Source: Nevskia sp. | Lineage (GTDB): Bacteria > Pseudomonadota > Gammaproteobacteria > Nevskiales > Nevskiaceae | Assembly (NCBI GenBank): GCA_021732745.1 | Contig: JAKFUK010000002.1 | Location: forward strand, 682,001 to 746,000 | Reading direction: 5' to 3' | DNA: 64,000 nt | Shown: positions 1 through 8,188 of the stretch, in pieces | How positions within the stretch are numbered: position 1 is the first letter of the stretch | Layout: every line of letters starts with the position of its first letter | Program-made: the position numbers and the translations under genes | Notes under the pieces: model-generated | What the model was told of the DNA's origin: nothing | Database searches by the model: none | Seen by the model: the letters and a program-made list of their open reading frames with translations, nothing else

Positions 1-529
1 AAATGCCGACATGGCGCACCTTGCCGGCCTTGACCAGTTCACCGAGCGCACCCAGGGTTTCCTCGATCGACGGCGCGCGGCTGTCGTCGCTGGGCTTGAA
101 GCCCAACTGGCCGAAGTAATTGGTGGCGCGCGACGGCCAATGCACCTGATAAAGGTCGATGTAGTCGGTCTGCAGCCGCTGCAAGGAGGTATCGCAAGCC
201 GCCAGTACGCTCTTGCGATCCAGCTTCGCGCCGCCGCGCATGTAATCCATCTGCCCCGGACCCGCGACCTTGGAGGCCAGCACGATGTCGTGGCGGCGGC
301 CGGTCTTCGCAAACCACGTCCCGATGATTTCCTCGGTGCGGCCGTAGGTCTCCGCCTTCGGCGGCACCGGATACATCTCGGCGGCATCGAAGAAGTTGAT
401 GCCCTGGCTCACGGCGTAGTCCATCTGCTCGTGGCCCTGGCTTTCCGAGTTCTGCTCGCCCCAGGTCATGGTGCCGAGGCAGATGCTGCTGACTTCGAGA
501 TCGGTACGGCCGAGCTTGCGCATTTCCAT
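1..529 (-). CDS. Aldo/keto reductase, Tas/YajO-like (partial, runs off left edge)
   Basis: NADPH-dependent oxidoreductase of the aldo/keto reductase superfamily, probably cytoplasmic and acting on aldehydes or ketones; the substrate cannot be inferred. Translated from the ATG at 529 it opens MEMRKLGRTDLEVSSICLGT, the usual AKR start. The catalytic tetrad is visible as D48 and Y53 (FDAAEMYP), K87 (ASKVAG) and H130 (LYQVHWPS). About 176 residues are present; the C-terminal half, including the NADP-binding end of the barrel, lies outside the window. The Tas-like TYGRTEEIIG segment favours the Tas/YajO branch. No partner gene is visible. Confidence 0.88.
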   Translation of the reverse strand, partial: MEMRKLGRTDLEVSSICLGTMTWGEQNSESQGHEQMDYAVSQGINFFDAAEMYPVPPKAETYGRTEEIIGTWFAKTGRRHDIVLASKVAGPGQMDYMRGGAKLDRKSVLAACDTSLQRLQTDYIDLYQVHWPSRATNYFGQLGFKPSDDSRAPSIEETLGALGELVKAGKVRHVGI

Positions 530-815
530 GGTCAGTTGCTTTGTCTGGGGGCGGAGGGGCTGACAGCGTAGCGGTAAGCGGCAGGTATGCGGAGGGACTG
601 CGCCGCGTTCGCCGCTTGCTTCACCCTCGATAATAGCTGGCTGCGGCTACCGGAGGAGACTGACATTACAGGCTGTCGAGTCGAAAACGCCGGCGTTATC
701 CTGTGACCAGCGAGTATCAGACGATCGCCTGAAAAATCATGCTGGGAACGAAGACTTGCTCGAAAACCAACTACTTGACGCCATGACATGGTGCGTTTCA
801 GCACGGTAGGATTTC

Positions 816-1313
816 GTGTCACACGACGTTACCGCCGCCCTTTCAATCAGATGTTACGAACCGGAGACGTCAACAGTGGAAGAGTCGGAGCAAATCATTC
901 GAATACTGTGCAGCCGTCGTGAGGACGATAGGTCTTTGGTAGATTTAATCCGAAACGGGGCGTGGGATGCCGACTTCTTCGAACAGGTAACGATAGAGCT
1001 GAAAAGCATGCCTCAGCGCATTCCTGATCCACTCTCACCCGAAGCACTCAATTATGTCTTCACGATAATTCTCGCCGCATACTTCGCCAGCCCCAAATGG
1101 GCTTATCCGATTCGTTCGCCAGAGCGCGTTGCACTTGGGCATCTTGTCAGTGCTATTTGGGCTCTTGCCGACAAATGGATAATTACTCAAACATCACTTC
1201 GGAACATGCATGGTCAAGATGCTTCGGCGCTTCCAAACTACCCGACAGATGCATCGGAGGGCCGTAGGGCAGATCGCGACCCGCCGCTTTCCGTGAAGCG
1301 ATCGCTACCGTAA
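816..1313 (+). CDS. Orphan protein of unknown function, 165 aa
   Basis: I do not recognise a family. The GTG start follows a good ribosome-binding sequence (GGTAGGA, 804-811). The product is predicted soluble and mostly helical, with acidic and hydrophobic stretches and no signal peptide or transmembrane segment. Base composition is visibly less GC-rich than neighbouring genes (codons such as TTA, ATA and AAT are used), which suggests recent acquisition. The last 15 or so residues are read out of a palindromic repeat at 1263-1385, so the native C-terminus was probably replaced or extended when that repeat arrived. The size and composition would suit a small immunity or accessory protein, but nothing proves this. 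Confidence 0.55.
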   Translation: MSHDVTAALSIRCYEPETSTVEESEQIIRILCSRREDDRSLVDLIRNGAWDADFFEQVTIELKSMPQRIPDPLSPEALNYVFTIILAAYFASPKWAYPIRSPERVALGHLVSAIWALADKWIITQTSLRNMHGQDASALPNYPTDASEGRRADRDPPLSVKRSLP

Positions 1314-1385
1314 AGCTTGTGCACGGCGTCCATCGGCAAGTTGGCCGAGGCGCTGCGTCAATGGCGGGTCGCGACCCGCCCTACG
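1263..1385. repeat. REP/BIME-like inverted repeat, GTAG head, GCGGGTCGCGACCCGC core (copy 1)
   Basis: Two inverted arms, 1263-1285 and 1363-1385, each read from its outer end as CGTAGGG followed by the palindromic core GGCGGGTCGCGACCCGCC. The left arm is slightly degenerate (CAGATCGCGACCCGCC). About 77 bp separate the arms. The right arm ends in CCTACG, the complement of the left head. The 3' end of the orphan gene 816-1313 runs into it. A second copy of this core lies at 55346-55411. Confidence 0.8.
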
Positions 1386-1409
1386 TGTTACGTGCCAGAC
1401 AAAGCCGGG

Positions 1410-1590
1410 CGCTGCGCGCAAGGCACAAAGGTGAACAGCAAGGGCACAAAGGTAAGAAAATCTTTCAGCACCGAGGCGCGGAGAAAACAGAAAGGACGCG
1501 GAAAGGCAAAAGGCTTTTACGAAAAGTCTTTTCGCTTTTGATGTCCTTTCTTTTTTACCTTTCTTTTCCCTTTGTGCCTTGCGCGAAGCG
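1410..1590. repeat. Long imperfect palindrome with A/G-rich short-period arms (type F, copy 1)
   Basis: The outer arms CGCTGCGCGCAAGGCACAAA (from 1410) and its near-perfect complement ending at 1590 enclose a purine-rich left half (repeats of GCACAAAGGTRA, then ACGCGGARA-like units) and a complementary pyrimidine-rich right half. A transcript would fold into one hairpin about 180 nt long. Related but not identical palindromes are at 17252, 25458 and 35727. No gene is supported in 1314-1612. Confidence 0.75.
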
Positions 1591-1612
1591 CCCCGTCTTT
1601 TGTTTCTCGCCC

Positions 1613-2341
1613 TCAGACGCGAACAAATTCAAGATCGGCGACTTCATGCCCCAGCCGCAGGCCGCGATTCTCGAAGCGGGTCAGTGGCCGATCTTCCGGA
1701 CGTGGCACGAAGCGGCCATCCGGGCTCAGGTTACGCAGGCGCGGCTCGCTGGCGATCGCTTCCAGCATGTGCTCGGCGTACGGTGCCCAGTCGGTGGCGA
1801 GCTTGAAGCGGCCGCCGATTGCCAGCGCATCGGCCACGGTGGCAACGAAGGCCGGCTGGACGATGCGGCGCTTGTGGTGGCGGGTCTTGTGCCAGGGGTC
1901 GGGGAACTGGATGACGACTTCGCAAAATGCACCGCGCGGGGCGGTCGTGCGCAGGAATTCGGCGGCGTCCGAACACATCACGCGGACATTGCTCAAACCC
2001 AGCTTTTCGACTTCCAGCAGCACCCGCCCGACGCCGGGACGATGCACTTCGGCGCCGATATGGTTGATCTCAGGATGCCGCTCGGCCGCCTGCGCCAGAC
2101 GCTCGCCGTTACCGAAGCCGATTTCCAGCGACAGCGGTGCGGCGCGGCCGAATGCGGCGTCGAAGTCGATCAGCGGCAGCGGGTGGACGTGCTCGCCATC
2201 GGGCATCGGACCCAGCCCGTACAGCGGCCACAGCCGCGCCAGTGCATCGGCCTGCGCGTCGGTGATCCGCCCTTCGCGGCGCACGAAGCTGCGGATGGCG
2301 CGGGCGCGGCGATCATTGTCGAGTTCCGGAAGCTCCGACAT
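1613..2341 (-). CDS. trmB: tRNA (guanine-N7)-methyltransferase
   Basis: Transfers a methyl group from S-adenosylmethionine to N7 of G46 in the variable loop of tRNA; cytoplasmic. The 242-residue product has the SAM-binding motif LEIGFGNGE (about residues 72-80), the IGAEVHRPGVG strand-loop and the family signature FPDPWHKTRHHKRR around residue 150, all typical of full-length bacterial TrmB. It follows thiG with a 5-nt gap on the same strand, and thiS-thiG-trmB is a common gammaproteobacterial operon order, so it is probably co-transcribed with thiazole synthesis genes. The ATG at 2341 is the only sensible start. Confidence 0.97.
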   Translation of the reverse strand: MSELPELDNDRRARAIRSFVRREGRITDAQADALARLWPLYGLGPMPDGEHVHPLPLIDFDAAFGRAAPLSLEIGFGNGERLAQAAERHPEINHIGAEVHRPGVGRVLLEVEKLGLSNVRVMCSDAAEFLRTTAPRGAFCEVVIQFPDPWHKTRHHKRRIVQPAFVATVADALAIGGRFKLATDWAPYAEHMLEAIASEPRLRNLSPDGRFVPRPEDRPLTRFENRGLRLGHEVADLEFVRV

Positions 2342-2346
2342 CAGTT

Positions 2347-3153
2347 TTAACCAATGACGCCGGTGATCGGGGACGAAGCGGATGCATAGCGGCGCATCGG
2401 CATGCGGCCAGCGAGCTTGGCTTCACGGCCGGCGATGATCGCGTGCTTCATGGCGCTGGCCATCAAGACCGGATTGCGCGCTTCGGCAATTGCGGTGTTC
2501 ATCAGCACACCGTCGCAGCCCAGTTCCATGGCGATGGCGGCGTCACTGGCGGTGCCGACGCCGGCGTCGATGATGATCGGCACCTTGGCGTTCTCGATGA
2601 TGGCGAGCAGGTTGTAGCGGTTCTGGATGCCCAAGCCCGAGCCGATCGGGGCGGCCAAGGGCATCACCGCCACGCAGCCGATTTCTTCGAGACGCTTGGC
2701 CAGCACCGGGTCGTCCGAGCAATAGACCATGACCTCGAAGCCGTCCTTGACCAGGATTTCGGCAGCGGCCAGCGTGCCGATCACGTCCGGGTACAGGGTC
2801 TTCGGGTCGGCCAGCACTTCGAGCTTGACCAGGGTGTGGCCGTCGAGCAGTTCGCGGGCGAGACGACAGGTGCGGACCGCATCGTCAGCGGTGTAGCAAC
2901 CGGCGGTGTTCGGCAGGATGGTGTAGCGGCTGGGCGGCACCACGTCGAGCAGGTTTGGCTCGCTCGGGTTCTGGCCGATGTTCACGCGGCGAATGGCGAC
3001 GGTGATGATCTCGGCACCGCTGGCTTCGGTGGCCAGCCGCGTCTGCTCCAGATCGCGGTACTTGCCGCTGCCGACCAGCAGGCGCGAGGCGTAGCGACGG
3101 CCGGCAATCACGAGGGCATCGTCAGCGGTGGACAGCGGTTCAGCCTGGGTCAT
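2347..3153 (-). CDS. thiG: Thiazole synthase
   Basis: Condenses deoxyxylulose 5-phosphate, dehydroglycine and ThiS thiocarboxylate to the thiazole phosphate moiety of thiamin; cytoplasmic TIM barrel. The 268-residue protein has the Schiff-base lysine K110 in LVKLEV, the phosphate-binding [14 protein letters not shown] and the terminal [14 protein letters not shown] segment. Length is typical. Downstream of thiS and immediately upstream of trmB. A type D repeat of about 110 bp separates it from thiS, so the thiS-thiG junction is longer than usual and may be processed. No TPP riboswitch is recognisable in front of the operon. Confidence 0.97.
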   Translation of the reverse strand: MTQAEPLSTADDALVIAGRRYASRLLVGSGKYRDLEQTRLATEASGAEIITVAIRRVNIGQNPSEPNLLDVVPPSRYTILPNTAGCYTADDAVRTCRLARELLDGHTLVKLEVLADPKTLYPDVIGTLAAAEILVKDGFEVMVYCSDDPVLAKRLEEIGCVAVMPLAAPIGSGLGIQNRYNLLAIIENAKVPIIIDAGVGTASDAAIAMELGCDGVLMNTAIAEARNPVLMASAMKHAIIAGREAKLAGRMPMRRYASASSPITGVIG

Positions 3154-3180
3154 CTCGATACTCGATGTGTTGCGATGTAA

Positions 3181-3288
3181 GCCCTCTTCGCTCGGGAGAG
3201 GGTTGGATGAGGGGCTCGGGTCAGACGGAGCGCGCTGCTCGAACAGAGCCCCTCACCCCCGCCCCTCTCCCAGGGGGAGAGGGGAGAC
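3181..3288. repeat. CCCTCTCC-type inverted repeat between thiS and thiG (type D, copy 1)
   Basis: Imperfect inverted repeat. The left side, CTCGGGAGAGGGTTGGATGA then GGGGCTCG, is mirrored by GAGCCCCTCACC and CCCCTCTCCC on the right, followed by a compact CTCTCCCAGGGGGAGAG hairpin. It lies inside the thi operon. A related copy sits inside the glc operon at 56686-56809. Similar elements occur in many proteobacterial genomes. Function is unknown; folding of the intercistronic RNA is likely. Confidence 0.8.
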
Positions 3289-3296
3289 CAGCTGGT

Positions 3297-3497
3297 TCAG
3301 CCGCCGCCGATAGCGCGGACCACTTCGACGCGATCGCCTGCGCCGACGGCGCGCGCCGCCCACTCGCCACGCGACACGATGTCGCCATTCAGCTCCACCG
3401 CGCAGCGCTGGCCTTCAAGCGCCATGGCGCGCAGCAGGTCGGTGACGGTGCAGGGTTGGGGCGCGTCGAACGGCGTGCCATTGACGATGATCTGCAT
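3297..3497 (-). CDS. thiS: Sulfur carrier protein ThiS
   Basis: Ubiquitin-like sulfur carrier; its C-terminal glycine is adenylated, converted to a thiocarboxylate and feeds sulfur to ThiG. The 66-residue product begins MQIIVNGTPFD and ends VEVVRAIGGG, giving the required C-terminal Gly-Gly. The frame is open further upstream, but that part overlaps the tRNA-Gly gene on the other strand, and the ATG at 3497 gives exactly family length, so it is taken as the start. First gene of the thiS-thiG-trmB unit. Confidence 0.95.
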   Translation of the reverse strand: MQIIVNGTPFDAPQPCTVTDLLRAMALEGQRCAVELNGDIVSRGEWAARAVGAGDRVEVVRAIGGG

Positions 3498-3568
3498 GGC
3501 TGCGGGGTCAAGGGTCGGGAAGCGGCGAAGTTTACCCGACGAGGCGATGTGCGATTCCCGCAGCGCGC

Positions 3569-3598
3569 TTGTCAGGCCGGTCGGTCGGGGTGCATTCT
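3569..3598 (+). promoter_or_regulatory. Candidate sigma-70 promoter of tRNA-Gly
   Basis: TTGTCA at 3569-3574 and CATTCT at 3593-3598 are separated by 18 bp and lie about 22 bp before the mature tRNA 5' end. The -10 match is moderate, so this is a candidate only. Confidence 0.35.
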
Positions 3599-3620
3599 TG
3601 CCACCCTGAAACGCGCCCGA

Positions 3621-3694
3621 GCGGGTGTAGTTCAATGGCAGAACTGCAGCTTCCCAAGCTGCTGGCGTGGGTTCGATTCCCATCACCCGCTCCA
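3621..3694 (+). tRNA. tRNA-Gly (anticodon CCC)
   Basis: Cloverleaf of 74 nt including an encoded CCA end (3692-3694). Acceptor arm GCGGGTG/CACCCGC (3621-3627 with 3684-3690), D stem GTTC/GAAC, anticodon stem GCAGC/GCTGC with loop TTCCCAA giving anticodon CCC, and T loop GTTCGATTC. It closely resembles the E. coli glyU sequence around the anticodon (GCTTCCCAAGC). It reads the GGG codon and stands alone between thiS and panE. Confidence 0.97.
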
Positions 3695-3719
3695 CTTTCG
3701 TCGCGCCTTCAAACCCCTT

Positions 3720-4742
3720 TCACGCCGCGTTGCGCAGCGCCCGGTATAGCTCGGCCGCCGTCCAGTCACGACGGCCGCCGGCCTCAGCCATCTTGACCAG
3801 ATTGACCAGCCGGGCATTGACCGGCGCGCGCTGGCCGAGCGAAGCCGCCAGCCGCACGACTTCGCCGTTGATGTGGTCGACTTCGGTGGGACGCCCGGCT
3901 TCCAGATCCTCCCAGGTGGAGGAACGGGCCAGCGGGTCGATCGCGACCATCTGCCGCGCCAGCCGCGAAAACAGGAAATCCGGCAGCCCCAGCAGCATCG
4001 GCAAACGCTGTGGTGGTACCCGGGTGAGTTGCGCCAGCGGCAATTTTGCCGCCTTGAGCAGGCCCAGCGTTTCTGCCTGCGCAGCTGCCAGGCAACGACG
4101 GAAATCGCGTTGCGACAGCTCTTCCTTCAAGCTCAGGCCGCTCAGCCCGTTGATGGCGTTGTTCAGGTTGAGCAGCAGCTTGGCCCATTGCACGGCGCGG
4201 ATGTCGGCATGGCCGTTCAGCGGCAGGCCGGCACGGGCGAACAGCTTCGCGAAGCTGACCACGGCCTCGTGCTGTTCGATGGCGAGTTCGCCGCCGGAAC
4301 CGTGATGGAAGCGCCCCTCGCCGCGCGCCAGCACGTTGAACGGCACCATGCCGTTGAGCACCGGCGTGCTGCGCAGCCAGCGGCGCAGCACTTCGGCATT
4401 GCGCAGGCCGTTCTGGAAGCTGATCACCAACGCGCCGCGCTTGACCCGTACTGCCAGTTCGCGGGCCACGGCTTCGGTGCCGGCCGATTTGACCGTCACC
4501 AGCACCAGATCGGCGCTGTGCACGGGCTCCGGCCCCAGGGCGTAGTGGATGTCGCCCGGCGCTACCCGGTGATCGGCACCGTTCAGGTCGGTGCAGTGCA
4601 GGCCGTGCTGGAGCAGGTCGTCGCGAACCCGGCGGCGACCGACGAAGCTGACGCGGCTGCCCGTGGCCAAGAGCCTTCCGCCGAGGTAGCAGCCAACACT
4701 GCCTGCACCGTAGATGCAGATTTCAGGTTCTGACGGAATCAT
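3720..4742 (-). CDS. panE: 2-dehydropantoate 2-reductase (ketopantoate reductase)
   Basis: NADPH-dependent reduction of ketopantoate to pantoate in coenzyme A synthesis; cytoplasmic. The 340-residue protein has an N-terminal Rossmann motif GAGSVGCYLGG (residues 11-21), the ISFQNGLRNAEVL segment and a C-terminal ApbA_C helical domain (AKLLLNLNNAINGL, then EVDHINGEVV near the end) carrying family-typical Lys, Asn and Glu residues. It starts 4 nt after the MFS transporter gene stops, so the two are one transcription unit. Some ApbA-family proteins act on other 2-keto acids; pairing with a transporter leaves that open. Confidence 0.88.
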   Translation of the reverse strand: MIPSEPEICIYGAGSVGCYLGGRLLATGSRVSFVGRRRVRDDLLQHGLHCTDLNGADHRVAPGDIHYALGPEPVHSADLVLVTVKSAGTEAVARELAVRVKRGALVISFQNGLRNAEVLRRWLRSTPVLNGMVPFNVLARGEGRFHHGSGGELAIEQHEAVVSFAKLFARAGLPLNGHADIRAVQWAKLLLNLNNAINGLSGLSLKEELSQRDFRRCLAAAQAETLGLLKAAKLPLAQLTRVPPQRLPMLLGLPDFLFSRLARQMVAIDPLARSSTWEDLEAGRPTEVDHINGEVVRLAASLGQRAPVNARLVNLVKMAEAGGRRDWTAAELYRALRNAA

Positions 4743-4746
4743 CGTT

Positions 4747-6096
4747 TCAATGCGAAGGAGCGAGGCCCCAGGTCTTCAGGCGCTCGTGGCTGGCGCGATA
4801 ATGCGGCAAGCCGGTGAACAGCAGGACGCTTGCGACCACAAGCGCGGCCGGAAGTGCCAACGCCAGGCTGTAGCGCACCGCCAGATCGTTGCCGAACAGA
4901 TAGTCGGTACAGAGCGCGACCGCCGTCGGTCCCAGTCCGAGGCCGATCAGATTGACCAGGAACAGGTAGACCGCCGAGGCCTGGCTGCGCAGCGCGTTCG
5001 GCATGATTTCCTGGATTGCCGCCGGGGCCACGCCGAACGGCATCGCCAGACCAAACGCCGCCGGCATCAGCCAGACGGCGGCCATGGTGCCGCTGTCTAC
5101 CAGCGGGAACATCGCGCAGCAGGGCATCGCGAACAAGGCCCCGTACAGGCAGACCCGCAAGCCGGCGTCGACCTTGCCGGCTTTCAGCATGCGATCGGCC
5201 AGCCGACCGCCGAAGACGATGCCGGCGGAGCCGAACACGGCAGTGATCGCGCCGTAGACGATGCCGGTGGTCGGCGCATCCCAGCCATGATTGCGGATGA
5301 AGAAGCTGGGGATCCAGGCGGCACCGCCGTAGGCCGCGAAGCTGATCATGCCGAGGCCGATGTTGTGATGCAGCACCGTGCGCCGGTTGCTCATCAGCCA
5401 GGCAGCCGCCTGTTTCAGCGGCACTTCGACACCGGCGCCGATGCCGTGGCGCACCGGTTCGCGGATCGCGAGGATCATCAGGCTGAACACCAGACCCACC
5501 CCGCCGAGACCGATGAACACCAGCTGCCAGGGCCGCACCGCACCGATCAGCGGCAGCACCACGTCGCCATGCGCGGAAGCGAACTTGATGATCAGTCCGC
5601 CGAGCAGGAAGGCCAGCCCCGAACCGATGTAGATGCCCATCGAATAGACGCTGATCGCGGTGGCGCGGGTTTCCTTCGGGAAACTGTCGGCGATCAGGGA
5701 ATAAGCGCTGGGGCTCAGCGTGGCTTCGCCGACGCCAACGCCGATCCGGAACAGCAGAAAGCTCAAGTAAGTGCGCGCCATGCCGCAGCCAGTGGTCATC
5801 AGGCTCCAGAACACGATGCCGACGGCGATGATGCCGCGCCGCGATTTCACATCCGCCAGGCGGCCGATGGGAATGCCGCAGACCGTGTAGAACAGCGCGA
5901 AACTCAGGCCCAGCAAATAGCTCATCTGGGTGTCGGTGATGTCCAGATCGCGGCGCACCGGCGCCACCAGCAGGTTGAGGATCTGCCGGTCGATGAACGA
6001 GAACACGTAGGCGACCATCAGGATCGCGACCGTGCCCCAGGCCAGCCGCGCATGCGGATAGGGAAGTTGTTCAGGCGGTTCCACGGCTGGCTTCAC
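4747..6096 (-). CDS. MFS transporter, spinster-like
   Basis: Major facilitator superfamily inner-membrane transporter of 449 residues with about 12 predicted helices. The loop 2-3 A-motif appears as IGRLADVKSRRGIIAVGIVF, and the N-terminal VFSFIDRQILNLL and IGVGVGEATLSPSAYSLIAD segments are typical of the spinster-like/organic-anion branch. The start is GTG at 6096, chosen because AGAGGAG lies about 8 nt upstream. panE follows after 4 nt, suggesting a linked organic-acid substrate, but the substrate is not identifiable. Confidence 0.85.
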   Translation of the reverse strand: MKPAVEPPEQLPYPHARLAWGTVAILMVAYVFSFIDRQILNLLVAPVRRDLDITDTQMSYLLGLSFALFYTVCGIPIGRLADVKSRRGIIAVGIVFWSLMTTGCGMARTYLSFLLFRIGVGVGEATLSPSAYSLIADSFPKETRATAISVYSMGIYIGSGLAFLLGGLIIKFASAHGDVVLPLIGAVRPWQLVFIGLGGVGLVFSLMILAIREPVRHGIGAGVEVPLKQAAAWLMSNRRTVLHHNIGLGMISFAAYGGAAWIPSFFIRNHGWDAPTTGIVYGAITAVFGSAGIVFGGRLADRMLKAGKVDAGLRVCLYGALFAMPCCAMFPLVDSGTMAAVWLMPAAFGLAMPFGVAPAAIQEIMPNALRSQASAVYLFLVNLIGLGLGPTAVALCTDYLFGNDLAVRYSLALALPAALVVASVLLFTGLPHYRASHERLKTWGLAPSH

Positions 6097-6229
6097 GGCA
6101 TGCTCCTCTCGCAGGTAGGTCGTGACGCGATCTGTCGTCGCGCATCGGAGCCCGGCGGTGATCCTCGGGCTCTGTCAGTCCTCTACGTGCGATCGGCTCG
6201 ATTGGCTGCAAGCCGCCCTCACCCGAACT

Positions 6230-7492
6230 TCACCCGGCGCGGGCAAACAGCCGTCCGGCATAGACGCCCAAGCCACGGGCCACACTGGCGAAGGGATCAC
6301 CATTGACGGTTTCGGCGCGCGTGAACGCCGCCGCAAGGGCGGCGCGCAGCGCGCGGATGCCGGTGGAGCCGCCGGTGAAGTAGATGGCGTCGATGTCGCT
6401 GGCCTCCAGCCCGGCGTCGTCGACGGTCGTCAGGGCCGTCTGCACGATCTTGTCGATGCCGGCGGTGATCGCCCGCGACAGCAGCGCGCCGTCGACACCG
6501 ATGCGCAAGTCCTCTTCGATGAAACCGAGTTCGAGCAGGGTTTCGCCACCATCGGCCACCGCCACCTTGGCGTCCTCGACGAGCCCGGCGATGCGGTGCC
6601 CTTCGCGCTCGCGCAGCACCTTCATCAGCCGCTGATGGTGCACCGCCTGGTCGTAGAAGATGTCCAGCGTCTGGGCACTGGCCAGCGCCTTGCGGGTGTA
6701 CAGGAAATTGATCTGGTGCCAGGTCGACAGCTCGAAATAGATCTGCGAAGGAACTTGCTTGCCATTGCGGCCCGGCGCGCCGAGGCCGAGGCAGGTCATC
6801 GCCGAGCGCAAGGACAGGTACTGGTCGAAATCGGTGCCGGCGATATGCACGCCGCCGTTGGCCAGCACGTCGCCACTGCGATCGAGATTGCGGGCGCGCC
6901 CGGGCCCTAGACGCACCACCGAGAAATCCGAAGTACCACCGCCGATATCGGCGACCAGCACCACGGTGTCCTTGCCCAGCGTCCGCTCGTAGTCGAGCGC
7001 AGCGGCGATCGGCTCGTACTGGAAACGCACATCGCGAAAACCGACGGCTTCCGCCACTTCGCGCAGGGTGATCTCGGCGAGCTGGTCGCGCTCCGGGTTG
7101 TCATCGACGAAATGCACCGGGCGACCGAGCACCACGCGCGTCAGTTCAGCGCCCGACGCCGCTTCGGCGGTGCGCTTCAGATGCGCCAGGAAGCGGCTGA
7201 TGATGTCGCGATAGGCCACCGGCTGGCCTTCGATGATCGTCGTCTCGTTGATGAGCTCGCTGCCGAGCAGGCTTTTCAGCGAGCGCATCAAGCGCCCGCC
7301 GTAACCCGCCTGATATTCGGCGATCGCCTGGCGACCGTAGGCGATCGAATGCTCGTCGGCATTGAAGAACACCGCCGTGGGCAGCGTTTCCCGATCGCCT
7401 TCCAGCATGACCAGTTGCGGCGGCTGGCCGGCGGCGCCGACGCAGGCGGCGGAATTCGAGGTGCCAAAGTCGATGGCGGCGTATGCGGTCAT
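6230..7492 (-). CDS. Hsp70-family protein, YegD-like (no substrate-binding domain)
   Basis: Cytoplasmic ATPase with the actin/Hsp70 fold. From the ATG at 7492 the product is 420 residues: phosphate-1 motif AIDFGTSNSAACV at the N-terminus, phosphate-2 motif ADIGGGTSDFSVV, and adenosine motif YFTGGSTGIRAL near the C-terminus. The canonical C-terminal peptide-binding domain and lid are absent, as in E. coli YegD. The frame is open 80 codons further upstream but those overlap the divergent Trp-rich gene and lack Hsp70 similarity, so the internal ATG is preferred. Client or role is unknown. Confidence 0.88.
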   Translation of the reverse strand: MTAYAAIDFGTSNSAACVGAAGQPPQLVMLEGDRETLPTAVFFNADEHSIAYGRQAIAEYQAGYGGRLMRSLKSLLGSELINETTIIEGQPVAYRDIISRFLAHLKRTAEAASGAELTRVVLGRPVHFVDDNPERDQLAEITLREVAEAVGFRDVRFQYEPIAAALDYERTLGKDTVVLVADIGGGTSDFSVVRLGPGRARNLDRSGDVLANGGVHIAGTDFDQYLSLRSAMTCLGLGAPGRNGKQVPSQIYFELSTWHQINFLYTRKALASAQTLDIFYDQAVHHQRLMKVLREREGHRIAGLVEDAKVAVADGGETLLELGFIEEDLRIGVDGALLSRAITAGIDKIVQTALTTVDDAGLEASDIDAIYFTGGSTGIRALRAALAAAFTRAETVNGDPFASVARGLGVYAGRLFARAG

Positions 7493-7598
7493 GGTGTTTT
7501 CGACGCCAGATCCGCGCCCGGCGCGGACCCCGGCTTGAACAAGGCCGCGCAGTTTACCCGCCCGCGATGGTGGCGAGCGCTTCCGTAAAATCGGCCCC

Positions 7599-7823
7599 AT
7601 GAACACACCCCTGAATCCAAAGCAGCTGCCGCTGAGCAAGTGGACGGCCGTGAAGCCGGTCGACAAGGAAAAGCACTTCATCGTCGTCAAGCTGATCGAG
7701 GCCGAGCCGCCGGGCGCGCCGGTCATCGACATCGAACTGCAAGCCGTCCATTCCGGCCGCGTGCAAGTGCTGCCATGGCGGGCGCTGAGCGATCCGACTG
7801 CGTGGAAGCGCGGCTGGGTCTGA
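7599..7823 (+). CDS. Small Trp-rich protein, TIGR02450 family
   Basis: Product of 74 residues with the pattern that defines this conserved hypothetical family: KLP/QLPLSKWTAVKP, DKEKHFIVVKL, a central acidic strand, and the C-terminal WRALSDPTAWKRGW. Soluble, no signal peptide. Function unknown. Divergently transcribed from the Hsp70-like gene and followed by vapBC. The ATG at 7599 gives the family's usual beginning (MNxxxPKxLxLSKWTA). Confidence 0.85.
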   Translation: MNTPLNPKQLPLSKWTAVKPVDKEKHFIVVKLIEAEPPGAPVIDIELQAVHSGRVQVLPWRALSDPTAWKRGWV

Positions 7824-7838
7824 GCCTGGACGCGCTGC

Positions 7839-7878
7839 TTGCCTGATCGCGGCGCTTGCTCGTATATTGCGTATATAC
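7839..7878 (+). promoter_or_regulatory. vapBC promoter with symmetric operator
   Basis: A -35 TTGCCT (7839-7844) and -10 TATATT (7863-7868) are spaced by 18 bp. Overlapping the -10 is the dyad GTATA-N7-TATAC (7862-7878), also readable as a direct repeat of GTATAT. This is the expected position for autorepression by VapB or the VapBC complex. GGAG at 7883-7886 serves the vapB ATG at 7894. Confidence 0.55.
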
Positions 7879-7893
7879 ATTCGGAGTCGACCC

Positions 7894-8175
7894 ATGCAGA
7901 CGCGCGTATTCCAGAGCGGCAACTCGATCGCGGTGCGCATTCCCAAGGAACTGGCGATCGTGTCGGCGTCGCAGGACGTCGAGATCGAGCGGGTCGGCGA
8001 CAGCCTGGTGATCCGCCCGATCAAGCGGAAGAAACTGACCGGTCTGGGCTCCGTGCTAACCGGCTTCAGCCCCGAATTCATGGCCGATGGCCGCGACCAC
8101 CACGAGGAACCGGATCGCGACTGGGGAATCTCGGTGCAGGAACCGCCCGCCCCCGACTACCGCCGCAAGCCCTGA
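7894..8175 (+). CDS. vapB: Antitoxin VapB, AbrB/SpoVT-type
   Basis: Antitoxin and DNA-binding autorepressor of a type II module. The 93-residue product starts MQTRVFQSGNSIAVRIPKEL, the swapped-hairpin AbrB/VagC fold, with a strand rich in VEIERVGDSLVIRP. The C-terminal 40 residues, ending near EEPDRDWGISVQEPPAP, are the flexible part expected to thread through the toxin. The ATG at 7894 has a GGAG ribosome-binding site; an upstream in-frame ATG at 7867 lies within the promoter region and is rejected. vapC begins 13 nt after the stop. Confidence 0.93.
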   Translation: MQTRVFQSGNSIAVRIPKELAIVSASQDVEIERVGDSLVIRPIKRKKLTGLGSVLTGFSPEFMADGRDHHEEPDRDWGISVQEPPAPDYRRKP

Positions 8176-8188
8176 TCGGCGGCGCGCC

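Noticed and set aside
532..815. Possible 96-codon gene on the minus strand between the reductase and the orphan gene
   Set aside because: No ribosome-binding site, no family resemblance, partly overlaps the reductase start. The gap holds nothing else I can support.
1410..1590. CRISPR array, because of short-period repeats
   Set aside because: Units are 9-12 bp without unique spacers and form one palindrome; no cas genes nearby. The same applies to the other type F elements.
3498..3620. TPP riboswitch in front of thiS
   Set aside because: Leader is short and none of the conserved TPP-aptamer stretches are visible; the tRNA-Gly gene on the other strand limits space.
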